From contig NZ_CP175511.1 in the NCBI RefSeq assembly GCF_046058945.1, forward strand, positions 1,426,001 through 1,490,000: a stretch of 64,000 nucleotides of DNA. Reading direction: 5' to 3'. Under the pieces are notes generated by a model. That model was given only the letters and a program-made list of their open reading frames with translations. It searched no databases and was not told where the DNA came from. The stretch is from Brochothrix campestris (GTDB lineage Bacteria > Bacillota > Bacilli > Lactobacillales > Listeriaceae). Position 1 is the stretch's first letter; each line of letters starts with the position of its first letter. The translations under genes and the position numbers were made by a program. Below are positions 50,670 to 61,624 of the stretch, one piece after another.

Positions 50670-53600
50670 TTATTTGTTAAAAACTTCTTTTCTTCTTACG
50701 ATAATCAAGGTTGTCAATACTAACAAAATCATCCCTATTCCTAATTCATTGTTCTCAGCTTTATCACCAGTTTTCGGTAAGATGGTTATTTTCTTAGAAA
50801 CTGATGGTTTTTCTGGAACAGTAATATTAGGCTTGTTCGGTGGAGTGTTTGGAACTTCTATTTCAGGAACGTTAATATCGGTGGTTGGTTTTTCTGGTAC
50901 AAGTGGCACATCTGGCTCACCTGGTGTTGGCGGTGGCACATTGCCATCGACTGTTGCCACGTTGACAACCTTGCCTTTAGCTTCCGCACTTACTTTCACT
51001 TTGAAACTGATAAAGAGGCTTTCGCCACCTTTGAGTGACCCGAGGTCACCTGTCGCTAGTTTTTGACCGGTAACCACATCATCTGTTAACGCTTTTTCTT
51101 TACCATCAACTCCGGTTACTTTCAGGCTGCCTGGTTGATACACGAGTCCTGCTGGAATCGCATCGCCAATTTCCACCTTGTTAATAATCGTCGTTGGCGC
51201 TGATGTGTTCGTTGCCTTAATTTGATAGCTAATGACCGCGCCAACTTTAACGGCTTTGTGATCAATCGCATCATTGCTGGCATTGAAGACGTTTTTCTCA
51301 GCTTTTAATTTACCTGCTGTCGGCACCACCACTGTCGGTACGCTTGGGATATCTGGTACAGGTGGGTTATCATCGGGATCTTTTGGTGTTGCCACCGCTT
51401 TATTGACAACTGTCGTATTTAAGGCTTCTTCTTTTACTTTCACCTTAAAGGCAATCACTGCGGTTGCTGTTTCGTTTGTTAAACGGAGCTCTTTCACCGT
51501 CAACGTTTGTTCGTTCCAAATTCCTTTGTCGGCGACTGCTTTGCCGTCAATGGTCGTACTGTTTGGTACATAGCTCACATGATTCGGTAATTTATCTACC
51601 ACTTGACCAACCCATGGGCCACTTCCAGCCTCATGCGTCAGTTTAATACTGTAGTTGAGTGTATCACCGACGTGCGCTGTTGCTTTTGTTTTGTTGTTAA
51701 CTAACTTCTCACCGCTCACTTGACCTGGTGGAACGTTAATATCAGTGGTTGGTTTTTCTGGCACAAGTGGCACATCTGGCTCACCTGGTGTTGGCGGTGG
51801 CACATTGCCATCGACTGTTGCCACGTTGACAACCTTGCCTTTAGCTTCCGCACTTACTTTCACTTTGAAACTGATGAAGAGGCTTTCGCCACCTTTGAGT
51901 GACCCGAGGTCACCTGTCGCTAGTTTTTGACCGGTAACCGCATCATCTGCTAACGCTTTTTCTTTGCCATCAACTCCGGTTACTTTCAGGCTGCCTGGTT
52001 GATACACGAGTCCTGCTGGAATCGCATCGCCAATTTTCACCTTGTTAATAATCGTCGTTGGCGCTGATGTGTTCGTTGCCTTAATTTGATAGCTAATGAC
52101 CGCGCCAACTTTAACGGCTTTGTGATCAATCGCATCATTGCTGGCATTGAAGACGTTTTTCTCAGCTTTTAATTTACCTGCTGTCGGCACCACCACTGTC
52201 GGTACGCTTGGGATATCTGGTACAGGTGGGTTATCATCGGGATCTTTTGGTGTTGCCACCGCTTTATTGACAACTGTCGTATTTAAGGCTTCTTCTTTTA
52301 CTTTCACCTTAAAGGCAATCACTGCGGTTGCTGTTTCGTTTGTTAAACGGAGCTCTTTCACCGTCAACGTTTGTTCGTTCCAAATTCCTTTGTCGGCGAC
52401 TGCTTTGCCGTCAATGGTCGTACTGTTTGGTACATAGCTCACATGATTCGGTAATTTATCTACCACTTGACCAACCCATGGGCCACTTCCAGCCTCATGC
52501 GTCAGTTTAATACTGTAGTTGAGTGTATCACCGACGTGCGCTGTTGCTTTTGTTTTGTTGTTAACTAACTTCTCACCGCTCACTTGACCTGGTGGAACGT
52601 TAATATCAGTGGTTGGTTTTTCTGGTACAAGTGGCACATCTGGCTCACCTGGTGTTGGCGGTGGCACATTGCCATCGACTGTTGCCACGTTGACAACCTT
52701 GCCTTTAGCTTCCGCACTTACTTTCACTTTGAAACTGATGAAGAGGCTTTCGCCACCTTTGAGTGACCCGAGGTCACCTGTCGCTAGTTTTTGACCGGTA
52801 ACCGCATCATCTGCTAACGCTTTTTCTTTGCCATCAACTCCGGTTACTTTCAGGCTGCCTGGTTGATACACGAGTCCTGCTGGAATCGCATCGCCAATTT
52901 TCACCTTGTTAATAATCGTCGTTGGCGCTGATGTGTTCGTTGCCTTAATTTGATAGCTAATGACCGCGCCAACTTTAACGGCTTTGTGATCAATCGCATC
53001 ATTGCTGGCATTGAAGACGTTTTTCTCAGCTTTTAATTTACCTGCTGTCGGCACCACCACTGTCGGTACGCTTGGGATATCTGGTACGGGTGGGTTATCA
53101 TCGGGATCTTTTGGTGTTGCCACCGCTTTATTGACAACTGTTGTCCCTACAGACTCGGATTCTAGTTTCACCTTAAAGGCAATCACTGCGGTTGCTGTTT
53201 CGTTTGTTAAACGGAGCTCTTTCACCGTCAACGTTTGTTCGTTCCAAATTCCTTTGTCGGCGACTGCTTTGCCGTCAATGGTCGTACTGTTTGGTACATA
53301 GCTCACATGATTCGGTAATTTATCTACCACTTGACCAACCCATGGGCCACTTCCAGCCTCATGCGTCAGTTTAATACTGTAGTTGAGTGTATCACCGACG
53401 TGCGCTGTTGCTTTTGTTTTGTTGTTAACTAACTTCTCACCGCTCACTTGACCTGGTGGAACGTTAATATCAGTGGTTGGTTTTTCTGGCACAAGTGGCA
53501 CATCTGGCTCACCTGGTGTTGGCGGCGGCACATTGCCATCGACTGTTGCCACGTTGACAACCTTGCCTTTAGCTTCCGCACTTACTTTCACTTTGAAACT

Positions 53601-56600
53601 GATGAAGAGGCTTTCGCCACCTTTGAGTGACCCGAGGTCACCTGTCGCTAGTTTTTGACCGGTAACCGCATCATCTGTTAACGCTTTTTCTTTGCCATCA
53701 ACTCCGGTTACTTTCAGGCTGCCTGGTTGATACACGAGTCCTGCTGGAATCGCATCGCCAATTTCCACCTTGTTAATAATCGTCGTTGGCGCTGATGTGT
53801 TCGTTGCCTTAATTTGATAGCTAATGACCGCGCCAACTTTAACGGCTTTGTGATCAATCGCATCATTGCTGGCATTGAAGACGTTTTTCTCAGCTTTTAA
53901 TTTACCTGCTGTCGGCACCACCACTGTCGGTACGCTTGGGATATCTGGTACGGGTGGGTTATCATCGGGATCTTTTGGTGTTGCCACCGCTTTATTGACA
54001 ACTGTCGTATTTAAGGCTTCTTCTTTTACTTTCACCTTAAAGGCAATCACTGCGGTTGCTGTTTCGTTTGTTAAACGGAGCTCTTTCACCGTCAACGTTT
54101 GTTCGTTCCAAATTCCTTTGTCGGCGACTGCTTTGCCGTCAATGGTCGTACTGTTTGGTACATAGCTCACATGATTCGGTAATTTATCTACCACTTGACC
54201 AACCCATGGGCCACTTCCAGCCTCATGCGTCAGTTTAATACTGTAGTTGAGTGTATCACCGACGTGCGCTGTTGCTTTTGTTTTGTTGTTAACTAACTTC
54301 TCACCGCTCACTTGACCTGGTGGAACGTTAATATCAGTGGTTGGTTTTTCTGGCACAAGTGGCACATCTGGCTCACCTGGTGTTGGCGGTGGCACATTGC
54401 CATCGACTGTTGCCACGTTGACAACCTTGCCTTTAGCTTCCGCACTTACTTTCACTTTGAAACTGATAAAGAGGCTTTCGCCACCTTTGAGTGACCCGAG
54501 GTCACCTGTCGCTAGTTTTTGACCGGTAACCACATCATCTGTTAACGCTTTTTCTTTGCCATCAACTCCGGTTACTTTCAGGCTGCCTCGTTGATACACG
54601 AGTCCTGCTGGAATCGCATCGCCAATTTTCACCTTGTTAATAATCGTCGTTGGCGCTGATGTGTTCGTTGCCTTAATTTGATAGCTAATGACCGCGCCAA
54701 CTTTAACGGCTTTGTGATCAATCGCATCATTGCTGGCATTGAAGACGTTTTTCTCAGCTTTTAATTTACCTGCTGTCGGCACCACCACTGTCGGTACGCT
54801 TGGGATATCTGGTACAGGTGGGTTATCATCGGGATCTTTTGGTGTTGCCACCGCTTTATTGACAACTGTTGTCCCTACAGACTCGGATTCTAGTTTCACC
54901 TTAAAGGCAATCACTGCGGTTGCTGTTTCGTTTGTTAAACGGAGCTCTTTCACCGTCAACGTTTGTTCGTTCCAAATTCCTTTGTCGGCGACTGCTTTGC
55001 CGTCAATGGTCGTACTGTTTGGTACATAGCTCACATGATTCGGTAATTTATCTACCACTTGACCAACCCATGGGCCACTTCCAGCCTCATGCGTCAGTTT
55101 AATACTGTAGTTGAGTGTATCACCGACGTGCGCTGTTGCTTTTGTTTTGTTGTTAACTAACTTCTCACCGCTCACTTGACCTGGTGGAACGTTAATATCA
55201 GTGGTTGGTTTTTCTGGCACAAGTGGCACATCTGGCTCACCTGGTGTTGGCGGTGGCACATTGCCATCGACTGTTGCCACGTTGACAACCTTGCCTTTAG
55301 CTTCCGCACTTACTTTCACTTTGAAACTGATGAAGAGGCTTTCGCCACCTTTGAGTGACCCGAGGTCACCTGTCGCTAGTTTTTGACCGGTAACCGCATC
55401 ATCTGCTAACGCTTTTTCTTTGCCATCAACTCCGGTTACTTTCAGGCTGCCTGGTTGATACACGAGTCCTGCTGGAATCGCATCGCCAATTTTCACCTTG
55501 TTAATAATCGTCGTTGGCGCTGATGTGTTCGTTGCCTTAATTTGATAGCTAATGACCGCGCCAACTTTAACGGCTTTGTGATCAATCGCATCATTGCTGG
55601 CATTGAAGACGTTTTTCTCAGCTTTTAATTTACCTGCTGTCGGCACCACCACTGTCGGTACGCTTGGGATATCTGGTACGGGTGGGTTATCATCGGGATC
55701 TTTTGGTGTTGCCACCGCTTTATTGACAACTGTCGTATTTAAGGCTTCTTCTTTTACTTTCACCTTAAAGGCAATCACTGCGGTTGCTGTTTCGTTTGTT
55801 AAACGGAGCTCTTTCACCGTCAACGTTTGTTCGTTCCAAATTCCTTTGTCGGCGACTGCTTTGCCGTCAATGGTCGTACTGTTTGGTACATAGCTCACAT
55901 GATTCGGTAATTTATCTACCACTTGACCAACCCATGGGCCACTTCCAGCCTCATGCGTCAGTTTAATACTGTAGTTGAGTGTATCACCGACGTGCGCTGT
56001 TGCTTTTGTTTTGTTGTTAACTAACTTCTCACCGCTCACTTGACCTGGTGGAACGTTAATATCAGTGGTTGGTTTTTCTGGTACAAGTGGCACATCTGGC
56101 TCACCTGGTGTTGGCGGTGGCACATTGCCATCGACTGTTGCCACGTTGACAACCTTGCCTTTAGCTTCCGCACTTACTTTCACTTTGAAACTGATGAAGA
56201 GGCTTTCGCCACCTTTGAGTGACCCGAGGTCACCTGTCGCTAGTTTTTGACCGGTAACCGCATCATCTGCTAACGCTTTTTCTTTGCCATCAACTCCGGT
56301 TACTTTCAGGCTGCCTGGTTGATACACGAGTCCTGCTGGAATCGCATCGCCAATTTTCACCTTGTTAATAATCGTCGTTGGCGCTGATGTGTTCGTTGCC
56401 TTAATTTGATAGCTAATGACCGCGCCAACTTTAACGGCTTTGTGATCAATCGCATCATTGCTGGCATTGAAGACGTTTTTCTCAGCTTTTAATTTACCTG
56501 CTGTCGGCACCACCACTGTCGGTACGCTTGGGATATCTGGTACGGGTGGGTTATCATCGGGATCTTTTGGTGTTGCCACCGCTTTATTGACAACTGTTGT

Positions 56601-59600
56601 CCCTACAGACTCGGATTCTAGTTTCACCTTAAAGGCAATCACTGCGGTTGCTGTTTCGTTTGTTAAACGGAGCTCTTTCACCGTCAACGTTTGTTCGTTC
56701 CAAATTCCTTTGTCGGCGACTGCTTTGCCGTCAATGGTCGTACTGTTTGGTACATAGCTCACATGATTCGGTAATTTATCTACCACTTGACCAACCCATG
56801 GGCCACTTCCAGCCTCATGCGTCAGTTTAATACTGTAGTTGAGTGTATCACCGACGTGCGCTGTTGCTTTTGTTTTGTTGTTAACTAACTTCTCACCGCT
56901 CACTTGACCTGGTGGAACGTTAATATCAGTGGTTGGTTTTTCTGGCACAAGTGGCACATCTGGCTCACCTGGTGTTGGCGGCGGCACATTGCCATCGACT
57001 GTTGCCACGTTGACAACCTTGCCTTTAGCTTCCGCACTTACTTTCACTTTGAAACTGATGAAGAGGCTTTCGCCACCTTTGAGTGACCCGAGGTCACCTG
57101 TCGCTAGTTTTTGACCGGTAACCGCATCATCTGCTAACGCTTTTTCTTTGCCATCAACTCCGGTTACTTTCAGGCTGCCTGGTTGATACACGAGTCCTGC
57201 TGGAATCGCATCGCCAATTTTCACCTTGTTAATAATCGTCGTTGGCGCTGATGTGTTCGTTGCCTTAATTTGATAGCTAATGACCGCGCCAACTTTAACG
57301 GCTTTGTGATCAATCGCATCATTGCTGGCATTGAAGACGTTTTTCTCAGCTTTTAATTTACCTGCTGTCGGCACCACCACTGTCGGTACGCTTGGGATAT
57401 CTGGTACAGGTGGGTTATCATCGGGATCTTTTGGTGTTGCCACCGCTTTATTGACAACTGTTGTCCCTACAGACTCGGATTCTAGTTTCACCTTAAAGGC
57501 AATCACTGCGGTTGCTGTTTCGTTTGTTAAACGGAGCTCTTTCACCGTCAACGTTTGTTCGTTCCAAATTCCTTTGTCGGCGACTGCTTTGCCGTCAATG
57601 GTCGTACTGTTTGGTACATAGCTCACATGATTCGGTAATTTATCTACCACTTGACCAACCCATGGGCCACTTCCAGCCTCATGCGTCAGTTTAATACTGT
57701 AGTTGAGTGTATCACCGACGTGCGCTGTTGCTTTTGTTTTGTTGTTAACTAACTTCTCACCGCTCACTTGACCTGGTGGAACGTTAATATCAGTGGTTGG
57801 TTTTTCTGGCACAAGTGGCACATCTGGCTCACCTGGTGTTGGCGGCGGCACATTGCCATCGACTGTTGCCACGTTGACAACCTTGCCTTTAGCTTCCGCA
57901 CTTACTTTCACTTTGAAACTGATGAAGAGGCTTTCGCCACCTTTGAGTGACCCGAGGTCACCTGTCGCTAGTTTTTGACCGGTAACCGCATCATCTGTTA
58001 ACGCTTTTTCTTTGCCATCAACTCCGGTTACTTTCAGGCTGCCTGGTTGATACACGAGTCCTGCTGGAATCGCATCGCCAATTTTCACCTTGTTAATAAT
58101 CGTATTTTCAGTACCTTTATTTTTTGCCTTAATACGATAGTTAATGGTATCTCCAACCTGTACTTCTTGATGATCTATCGCTTCATTATTTGTATCAAAC
58201 ACTTGTTTTGTAGCTTCTAACTGACCTTCACTTTGCAGTAATTTCAAACCAACCTTGTATGGTTCAACGACTGGTAAACCATCAGCAACAACAGCGACAG
58301 AGTTCCATGCCACTAATTCATTTGTTGCTTTGCTAGCCGCTAGAGCATAATCTGGTGCTTTCATATTAAAAAGCAAGGCAATATTTTCATGACTTAAAAA
58401 TTCGTGCCCTTCTTTTAGCTCAAGCTTAACGCTTTTAATTTTAGTATAGTCACTAGGCGTTTCTATCCATGTCGCATCTTCAGCTGTGGTAGATTCTTGC
58501 GGCTGTGTAATGTCACTTGGCTTAACTTTATTATATAAAATATTTGCTCGTTTAGGATTTTTTGATTCACTGTACATTATTTTAACACTATCTTTCCAAC
58601 TATCTGGCACAATAATTGGTCCAGTTAATTCCAAACTAAATTGACTACCTCGAATGCTATTATCTGTTATTCCTATATCATCAATCGCAGGAAGAACATC
58701 TAAAAGTGCCAATCTTTGAAAATCTTTATTTGTCATATTTTTAATTGTTATTTTATACTGGACTTTTTCACCAGAAAAAGCGATGCTTTCTCTTGAAAAA
58801 CTCTTATCATTTGCTGTTTTTATTACTTTGTCAACGATTAAATTATTGTTATTAGTAAGGTAATAATCATTTTCAGACTTTATTCTAACATGTTCCTTAG
58901 GATAATCTGCATTCATTAGATCCTCATTAGTTTCAACTACTGTTCCGTTTGACAACTCTTGTGTTGTTGAGAGGATTTGAATATTCGTATTTTCTCCATA
59001 CGTATAAATTTTCGGAGTTAACACAGATGGCGAGTTTTCCGATACGGTAATCGGTATTTGTAATGACACGTTTTTATTAGCCAATATGTCGCCACCCCAG
59101 TCAATTTTCAATAATTGACGGCCTGTGTTGTTATAATTATCTGTTATTTTAGTCACTGATGGTGAAAGATTTGTTGGAACATCAGGTTTTAGTTCTTTGT
59201 CTTGATTCCAAAGGGAACCAATTGGTAACAATACATAAGAAACTGCCTTATTAAAAGGTGGCTGATCCTTACTTGTTAAAATATGAGCCTTGACATAATT
59301 ATCGCCGGCTTTAACTGCGCCTCCAGTTTCTTTAGTGTATGTAATCGCATTATCAACCACTTCTATTTTTTTATCCTTGTTGGATTTAATTGTAATTGAG
59401 CGGTCTCCATAGTATTCTTTTGAATCAGTATTTTCGAATTTTTTTGATACTACCTCTCCCTTAGTGTTATAACCTTGAGCAAAGCCCCAATAATGATTAA
59501 CGGCTTGGCCTACAGCATCTTCATTCGCTTTAAATTTAAGCTGGATACTCATTAGTGTAAGCGGCTCTGCATTGTTTATTCGAAAATCAAACTTCGTTAC

Positions 59601-61202
59601 TTTATCTGACTCTTTTAAGCCGAGACTTTCACGAGTTAGACTTAATTTCTTATCTGATGCTATATTTTTCAATAGTTCTGGTTTTGTTTGTGCATAGTCA
59701 ATGTACACGCCATTGACTGTTAATCCCAGAGTATATGTTAATTTAGGGTTGGCGTATTGATCTGGCGTATAAGGAACCGCTTTATCTTGCAGACGTGCAA
59801 CTAACTTTAATTCCATGCCTTCGAAAGATAGCTTGCTACTCGGGGTATAACTTGTACGCAATTGCTTCATGCGTTTTGTTTTACTCGTTGCATTAAAAAA
59901 GTTCGTATTCGTGTTAAAAATCACACTATCTCCTGGATAAATTTGCAAAGATGCAGATGGATTAATTGTCCAAGTGTAATTGGCTTCTTCGTAGCTAATA
60001 TTGGATTTGGCAGGTCCTCTATGGAATGGTGCGCCTTCACTTCCAACACCATCTGGAATAGAAGGTGTTACAGTACCATAAACTGTAACTTTTTCTTTAT
60101 TTGATTCAAAGCTAAACGTATGGTCAGCACCTTCCGTCACATTTTCACCAGATACTGTTGCAGAAGTTTCAAATGTCTTTTCGCCACTAAATTTTTTACT
60201 TACTTTAGTATTAATTTTTATGGTTGGCATATCAGAAAAATAATCATTATCTAATATCGTATGCTCTTGCATTGCAATGCTCGGTGTCGGCACTTTAAAT
60301 ACAACAATTTTTTTCGCTGCATCGTAACTTCCGTTAGCATTATCTGACTGATAAATAAGACCGTCCGGAATTTTTTGTTCGATAATAAGCTCACTATTTT
60401 CTTTTAAAAAGATTATCCCTTTTTTCTTAAGTGCATGTAGATTTAATGTCCAAACAATATTATCACTGTCTTTTAAATTGATACCTTCATGATCTTGTTT
60501 TAAAGCGACATTTGTCGTGCCTTTAATAAGAACTGTCGCTTCTTTCTCACTCTTAGTTTCAGAGTCGATTTCTAGCTGTCCGACAATTTTCACTTGCTGT
60601 TCTTTTATGTAACCGATGTTGCTATCGATTTCTAAATTATTTTTGTAGGCTATTCCCGTATGAAGTTCCTTAAATTGATAGGTTAAGGTGCTCGATTCTT
60701 GATTGTATGATGGCATAACACCATCAATCGATAATTTTTCCAACACTTCTTTTGAAGCATCAAATGTCACCTTACCTGTTTCTAATCCCTCGATTTTGTA
60801 TGTTAAGGTCATATTTTTCACAACTGTATTTGGCCCTGTTACACGAAGGATGTTTTCAAAACTTGCCACATTACCCGCTAACACACTGTCAGCTATAGGC
60901 TTCATAGAGAAGTCCACATTAATCGCTTCCGTGTTAGATGACTCCGTTTTAGTTTTTGTATTGCTTGACTCTTCTACGCTCTCCAACTGATTTGAGTTCT
61001 TTTCAATTGGTTCTGTTTTGGCTTGCTCGCTTGCTGTTTGACTTGCATCATTGTCAGAAGATGTCGTTTTAGCATTAGTCAAAGCTGATGAGGTTGCTTC
61101 TTCTGTCGAATTAACATTCGTCGTAGCCGCGACAGTCTTTATCGGTACTAGTATTTGAAAGATCAAAACTAGTGCCATCAAAATTCGTATGATTTTTGTC
61201 AT
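50670..61202 (-). CDS. Giant LPxTG adhesin with 864-bp DUF11-type repeats (3510 residues)
   Basis: Signal peptide (1-26, ending TVAA), an STE-rich spacer (to about 100) and a non-repeated N-terminal region (about 100-1030) of beta-sandwich-like domains. A repeat array follows (about 1033-3445). It has nine copies of an A module (DAIPAGLVYQPGSLKVTG) and eight of a B module (VVDKLPNHVSYVPNSTTIDG), each of the DUF11/B_ant_repeat kind, joined by Pro-rich linkers (VPPPTPGEPDVP). A Pro-rich end, LPKTG at about 3481, a hydrophobic helix and RRKEVFNK complete it. Sortase should anchor it to the wall as a very long stalk. AAAAGGGGGAG precedes ATG 61202. Repeats invite copy-number change, so length may vary between strains or be wrong in an assembly. 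Confidence 0.9.
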   Translation of the reverse strand: MTKIIRILMALVLIFQILVPIKTVAATTNVNSTEEATSSALTNAKTTSSDNDASQTASEQAKTEPIEKNSNQLESVEESSNTKTKTESSNTEAINVDFSMKPIADSVLAGNVASFENILRVTGPNTVVKNMTLTYKIEGLETGKVTFDASKEVLEKLSIDGVMPSYNQESSTLTYQFKELHTGIAYKNNLEIDSNIGYIKEQQVKIVGQLEIDSETKSEKEATVLIKGTTNVALKQDHEGINLKDSDNIVWTLNLHALKKKGIIFLKENSELIIEQKIPDGLIYQSDNANGSYDAAKKIVVFKVPTPSIAMQEHTILDNDYFSDMPTIKINTKVSKKFSGEKTFETSATVSGENVTEGADHTFSFESNKEKVTVYGTVTPSIPDGVGSEGAPFHRGPAKSNISYEEANYTWTINPSASLQIYPGDSVIFNTNTNFFNATSKTKRMKQLRTSYTPSSKLSFEGMELKLVARLQDKAVPYTPDQYANPKLTYTLGLTVNGVYIDYAQTKPELLKNIASDKKLSLTRESLGLKESDKVTKFDFRINNAEPLTLMSIQLKFKANEDAVGQAVNHYWGFAQGYNTKGEVVSKKFENTDSKEYYGDRSITIKSNKDKKIEVVDNAITYTKETGGAVKAGDNYVKAHILTSKDQPPFNKAVSYVLLPIGSLWNQDKELKPDVPTNLSPSVTKITDNYNNTGRQLLKIDWGGDILANKNVSLQIPITVSENSPSVLTPKIYTYGENTNIQILSTTQELSNGTVVETNEDLMNADYPKEHVRIKSENDYYLTNNNNLIVDKVIKTANDKSFSRESIAFSGEKVQYKITIKNMTNKDFQRLALLDVLPAIDDIGITDNSIRGSQFSLELTGPIIVPDSWKDSVKIMYSESKNPKRANILYNKVKPSDITQPQESTTAEDATWIETPSDYTKIKSVKLELKEGHEFLSHENIALLFNMKAPDYALAASKATNELVAWNSVAVVADGLPVVEPYKVGLKLLQSEGQLEATKQVFDTNNEAIDHQEVQVGDTINYRIKAKNKGTENTIINKVKIGDAIPAGLVYQPGSLKVTGVDGKEKALTDDAVTGQKLATGDLGSLKGGESLFISFKVKVSAEAKGKVVNVATVDGNVPPPTPGEPDVPLVPEKPTTDINVPPGQVSGEKLVNNKTKATAHVGDTLNYSIKLTHEAGSGPWVGQVVDKLPNHVSYVPNSTTIDGKAVADKGIWNEQTLTVKELRLTNETATAVIAFKVKLESESVGTTVVNKAVATPKDPDDNPPVPDIPSVPTVVVPTAGKLKAEKNVFNASNDAIDHKAVKVGAVISYQIKATNTSAPTTIINKVKIGDAIPAGLVYQPGSLKVTGVDGKEKALADDAVTGQKLATGDLGSLKGGESLFISFKVKVSAEAKGKVVNVATVDGNVPPPTPGEPDVPLVPEKPTTDINVPPGQVSGEKLVNNKTKATAHVGDTLNYSIKLTHEAGSGPWVGQVVDKLPNHVSYVPNSTTIDGKAVADKGIWNEQTLTVKELRLTNETATAVIAFKVKLESESVGTTVVNKAVATPKDPDDNPPVPDIPSVPTVVVPTAGKLKAEKNVFNASNDAIDHKAVKVGAVISYQIKATNTSAPTTIINKVKIGDAIPAGLVYQPGSLKVTGVDGKEKALADDAVTGQKLATGDLGSLKGGESLFISFKVKVSAEAKGKVVNVATVDGNVPPPTPGEPDVPLVPEKPTTDINVPPGQVSGEKLVNNKTKATAHVGDTLNYSIKLTHEAGSGPWVGQVVDKLPNHVSYVPNSTTIDGKAVADKGIWNEQTLTVKELRLTNETATAVIAFKVKVKEEALNTTVVNKAVATPKDPDDNPPVPDIPSVPTVVVPTAGKLKAEKNVFNASNDAIDHKAVKVGAVISYQIKATNTSAPTTIINKVKIGDAIPAGLVYQPGSLKVTGVDGKEKALADDAVTGQKLATGDLGSLKGGESLFISFKVKVSAEAKGKVVNVATVDGNVPPPTPGEPDVPLVPEKPTTDINVPPGQVSGEKLVNNKTKATAHVGDTLNYSIKLTHEAGSGPWVGQVVDKLPNHVSYVPNSTTIDGKAVADKGIWNEQTLTVKELRLTNETATAVIAFKVKLESESVGTTVVNKAVATPKDPDDNPPVPDIPSVPTVVVPTAGKLKAEKNVFNASNDAIDHKAVKVGAVISYQIKATNTSAPTTIINKVKIGDAIPAGLVYQRGSLKVTGVDGKEKALTDDVVTGQKLATGDLGSLKGGESLFISFKVKVSAEAKGKVVNVATVDGNVPPPTPGEPDVPLVPEKPTTDINVPPGQVSGEKLVNNKTKATAHVGDTLNYSIKLTHEAGSGPWVGQVVDKLPNHVSYVPNSTTIDGKAVADKGIWNEQTLTVKELRLTNETATAVIAFKVKVKEEALNTTVVNKAVATPKDPDDNPPVPDIPSVPTVVVPTAGKLKAEKNVFNASNDAIDHKAVKVGAVISYQIKATNTSAPTTIINKVEIGDAIPAGLVYQPGSLKVTGVDGKEKALTDDAVTGQKLATGDLGSLKGGESLFISFKVKVSAEAKGKVVNVATVDGNVPPPTPGEPDVPLVPEKPTTDINVPPGQVSGEKLVNNKTKATAHVGDTLNYSIKLTHEAGSGPWVGQVVDKLPNHVSYVPNSTTIDGKAVADKGIWNEQTLTVKELRLTNETATAVIAFKVKLESESVGTTVVNKAVATPKDPDDNPPVPDIPSVPTVVVPTAGKLKAEKNVFNASNDAIDHKAVKVGAVISYQIKATNTSAPTTIINKVKIGDAIPAGLVYQPGSLKVTGVDGKEKALADDAVTGQKLATGDLGSLKGGESLFISFKVKVSAEAKGKVVNVATVDGNVPPPTPGEPDVPLVPEKPTTDINVPPGQVSGEKLVNNKTKATAHVGDTLNYSIKLTHEAGSGPWVGQVVDKLPNHVSYVPNSTTIDGKAVADKGIWNEQTLTVKELRLTNETATAVIAFKVKVKEEALNTTVVNKAVATPKDPDDNPPVPDIPSVPTVVVPTAGKLKAEKNVFNASNDAIDHKAVKVGAVISYQIKATNTSAPTTIINKVKIGDAIPAGLVYQPGSLKVTGVDGKEKALADDAVTGQKLATGDLGSLKGGESLFISFKVKVSAEAKGKVVNVATVDGNVPPPTPGEPDVPLVPEKPTTDINVPPGQVSGEKLVNNKTKATAHVGDTLNYSIKLTHEAGSGPWVGQVVDKLPNHVSYVPNSTTIDGKAVADKGIWNEQTLTVKELRLTNETATAVIAFKVKVKEEALNTTVVNKAVATPKDPDDNPPVPDIPSVPTVVVPTAGKLKAEKNVFNASNDAIDHKAVKVGAVISYQIKATNTSAPTTIINKVEIGDAIPAGLVYQPGSLKVTGVDGKEKALTDDVVTGQKLATGDLGSLKGGESLFISFKVKVSAEAKGKVVNVATVDGNVPPPTPGEPDVPLVPEKPTTDINVPEIEVPNTPPNKPNITVPEKPSVSKKITILPKTGDKAENNELGIGMILLVLTTLIIVRRKEVFNK
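50866..58103. repeat. 864-bp direct tandem repeat array (about 8.4 units)
   Basis: A 7.2-kb stretch of units 864 bp long, nearly identical at the DNA level. Units differ at few positions: GTCCCTACAGACTCGGATTC or GTATTTAAGGCTTCTTC at one spot, and single changes elsewhere. The frame is kept because 864 is a multiple of three (288 codons). The boundaries are where similarity to the array is lost (after ATAATCGT at 58103 and before GGAACGTTAAT at 50866). Confidence 0.95.
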
Positions 61203-61236
61203 TAATAACTCCCCCTTTTCTTAGTTTATAACCATT

Positions 61237-61272
61237 ACTTTACTAGTTGACGTAACGTCAATGTCAACTAGT
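61237..61272 (-). promoter_or_regulatory. MerR-type promoter of the giant adhesin gene
   Basis: On the minus strand TTGACA (61267-61262) and TAAAGT (61242-61237) are separated by exactly 19 bases. The spacer is occupied by the perfect palindrome TTGACGT-A-ACGTCAA (61247-61261), and a wider ACTAGTTGAC/GTCAACTAGT inverted repeat encloses it. A 19-bp spacer holding a dyad is the hallmark of promoters activated by MerR proteins, and a MerR-family gene lies 350 bp upstream. Confidence 0.55.
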
Positions 61273-61422
61273 TCCGTTTTTTTCAGAGGAAATACCATAT
61301 ACTATTCTTTAGGATAATGGTCCATTTCCGAGTCGTTTTAAGCCTACCTGTTTTTTCAGTCACTAAACACTAAAATTGGGGATTGTTTTGTTAAAATCCA
61401 CTCATATTTTAGTAACTATAAC

Positions 61423-61473
61423 AAAAAAAGCAAATTCTCTATCGATGACTTTCGATAGAGAATTTGCTTTTTA
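61423..61473. terminator. Strong bidirectional terminator
   Basis: AAAGCAAATTCTCTATCG and CGATAGAGAATTTGCTTT form a perfect 18-bp stem with a seven-base loop, flanked by A and T runs. It separates the MerR-type gene from the giant adhesin gene. Confidence 0.85.
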
Positions 61474-61624
61474 TTCACTTTGAACTCCAATGCTAAATAG
61501 AACAATGCTCTTTTAGTTTATTCTTATCAATTGACTCAGAATACATAAAAGTTACAAATGAAGTTGATGAGAACAATTCAACTGTTTTTTCGACTAAACA
61601 GATGACTTAAGAACAAGAGATACT

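Noticed and set aside
51274..57978. Repeated plus-strand ORFs of 60-99 codons at 864-bp spacing
   Set aside because: They are antisense shadows of the giant adhesin repeats; same period, no ribosome sites, and the minus-strand frame is continuous with signal peptide and LPxTG.
50866..58103. CRISPR-like direct repeats
   Set aside because: The period is 864 bp with no unique spacers, and the array is coding throughout.
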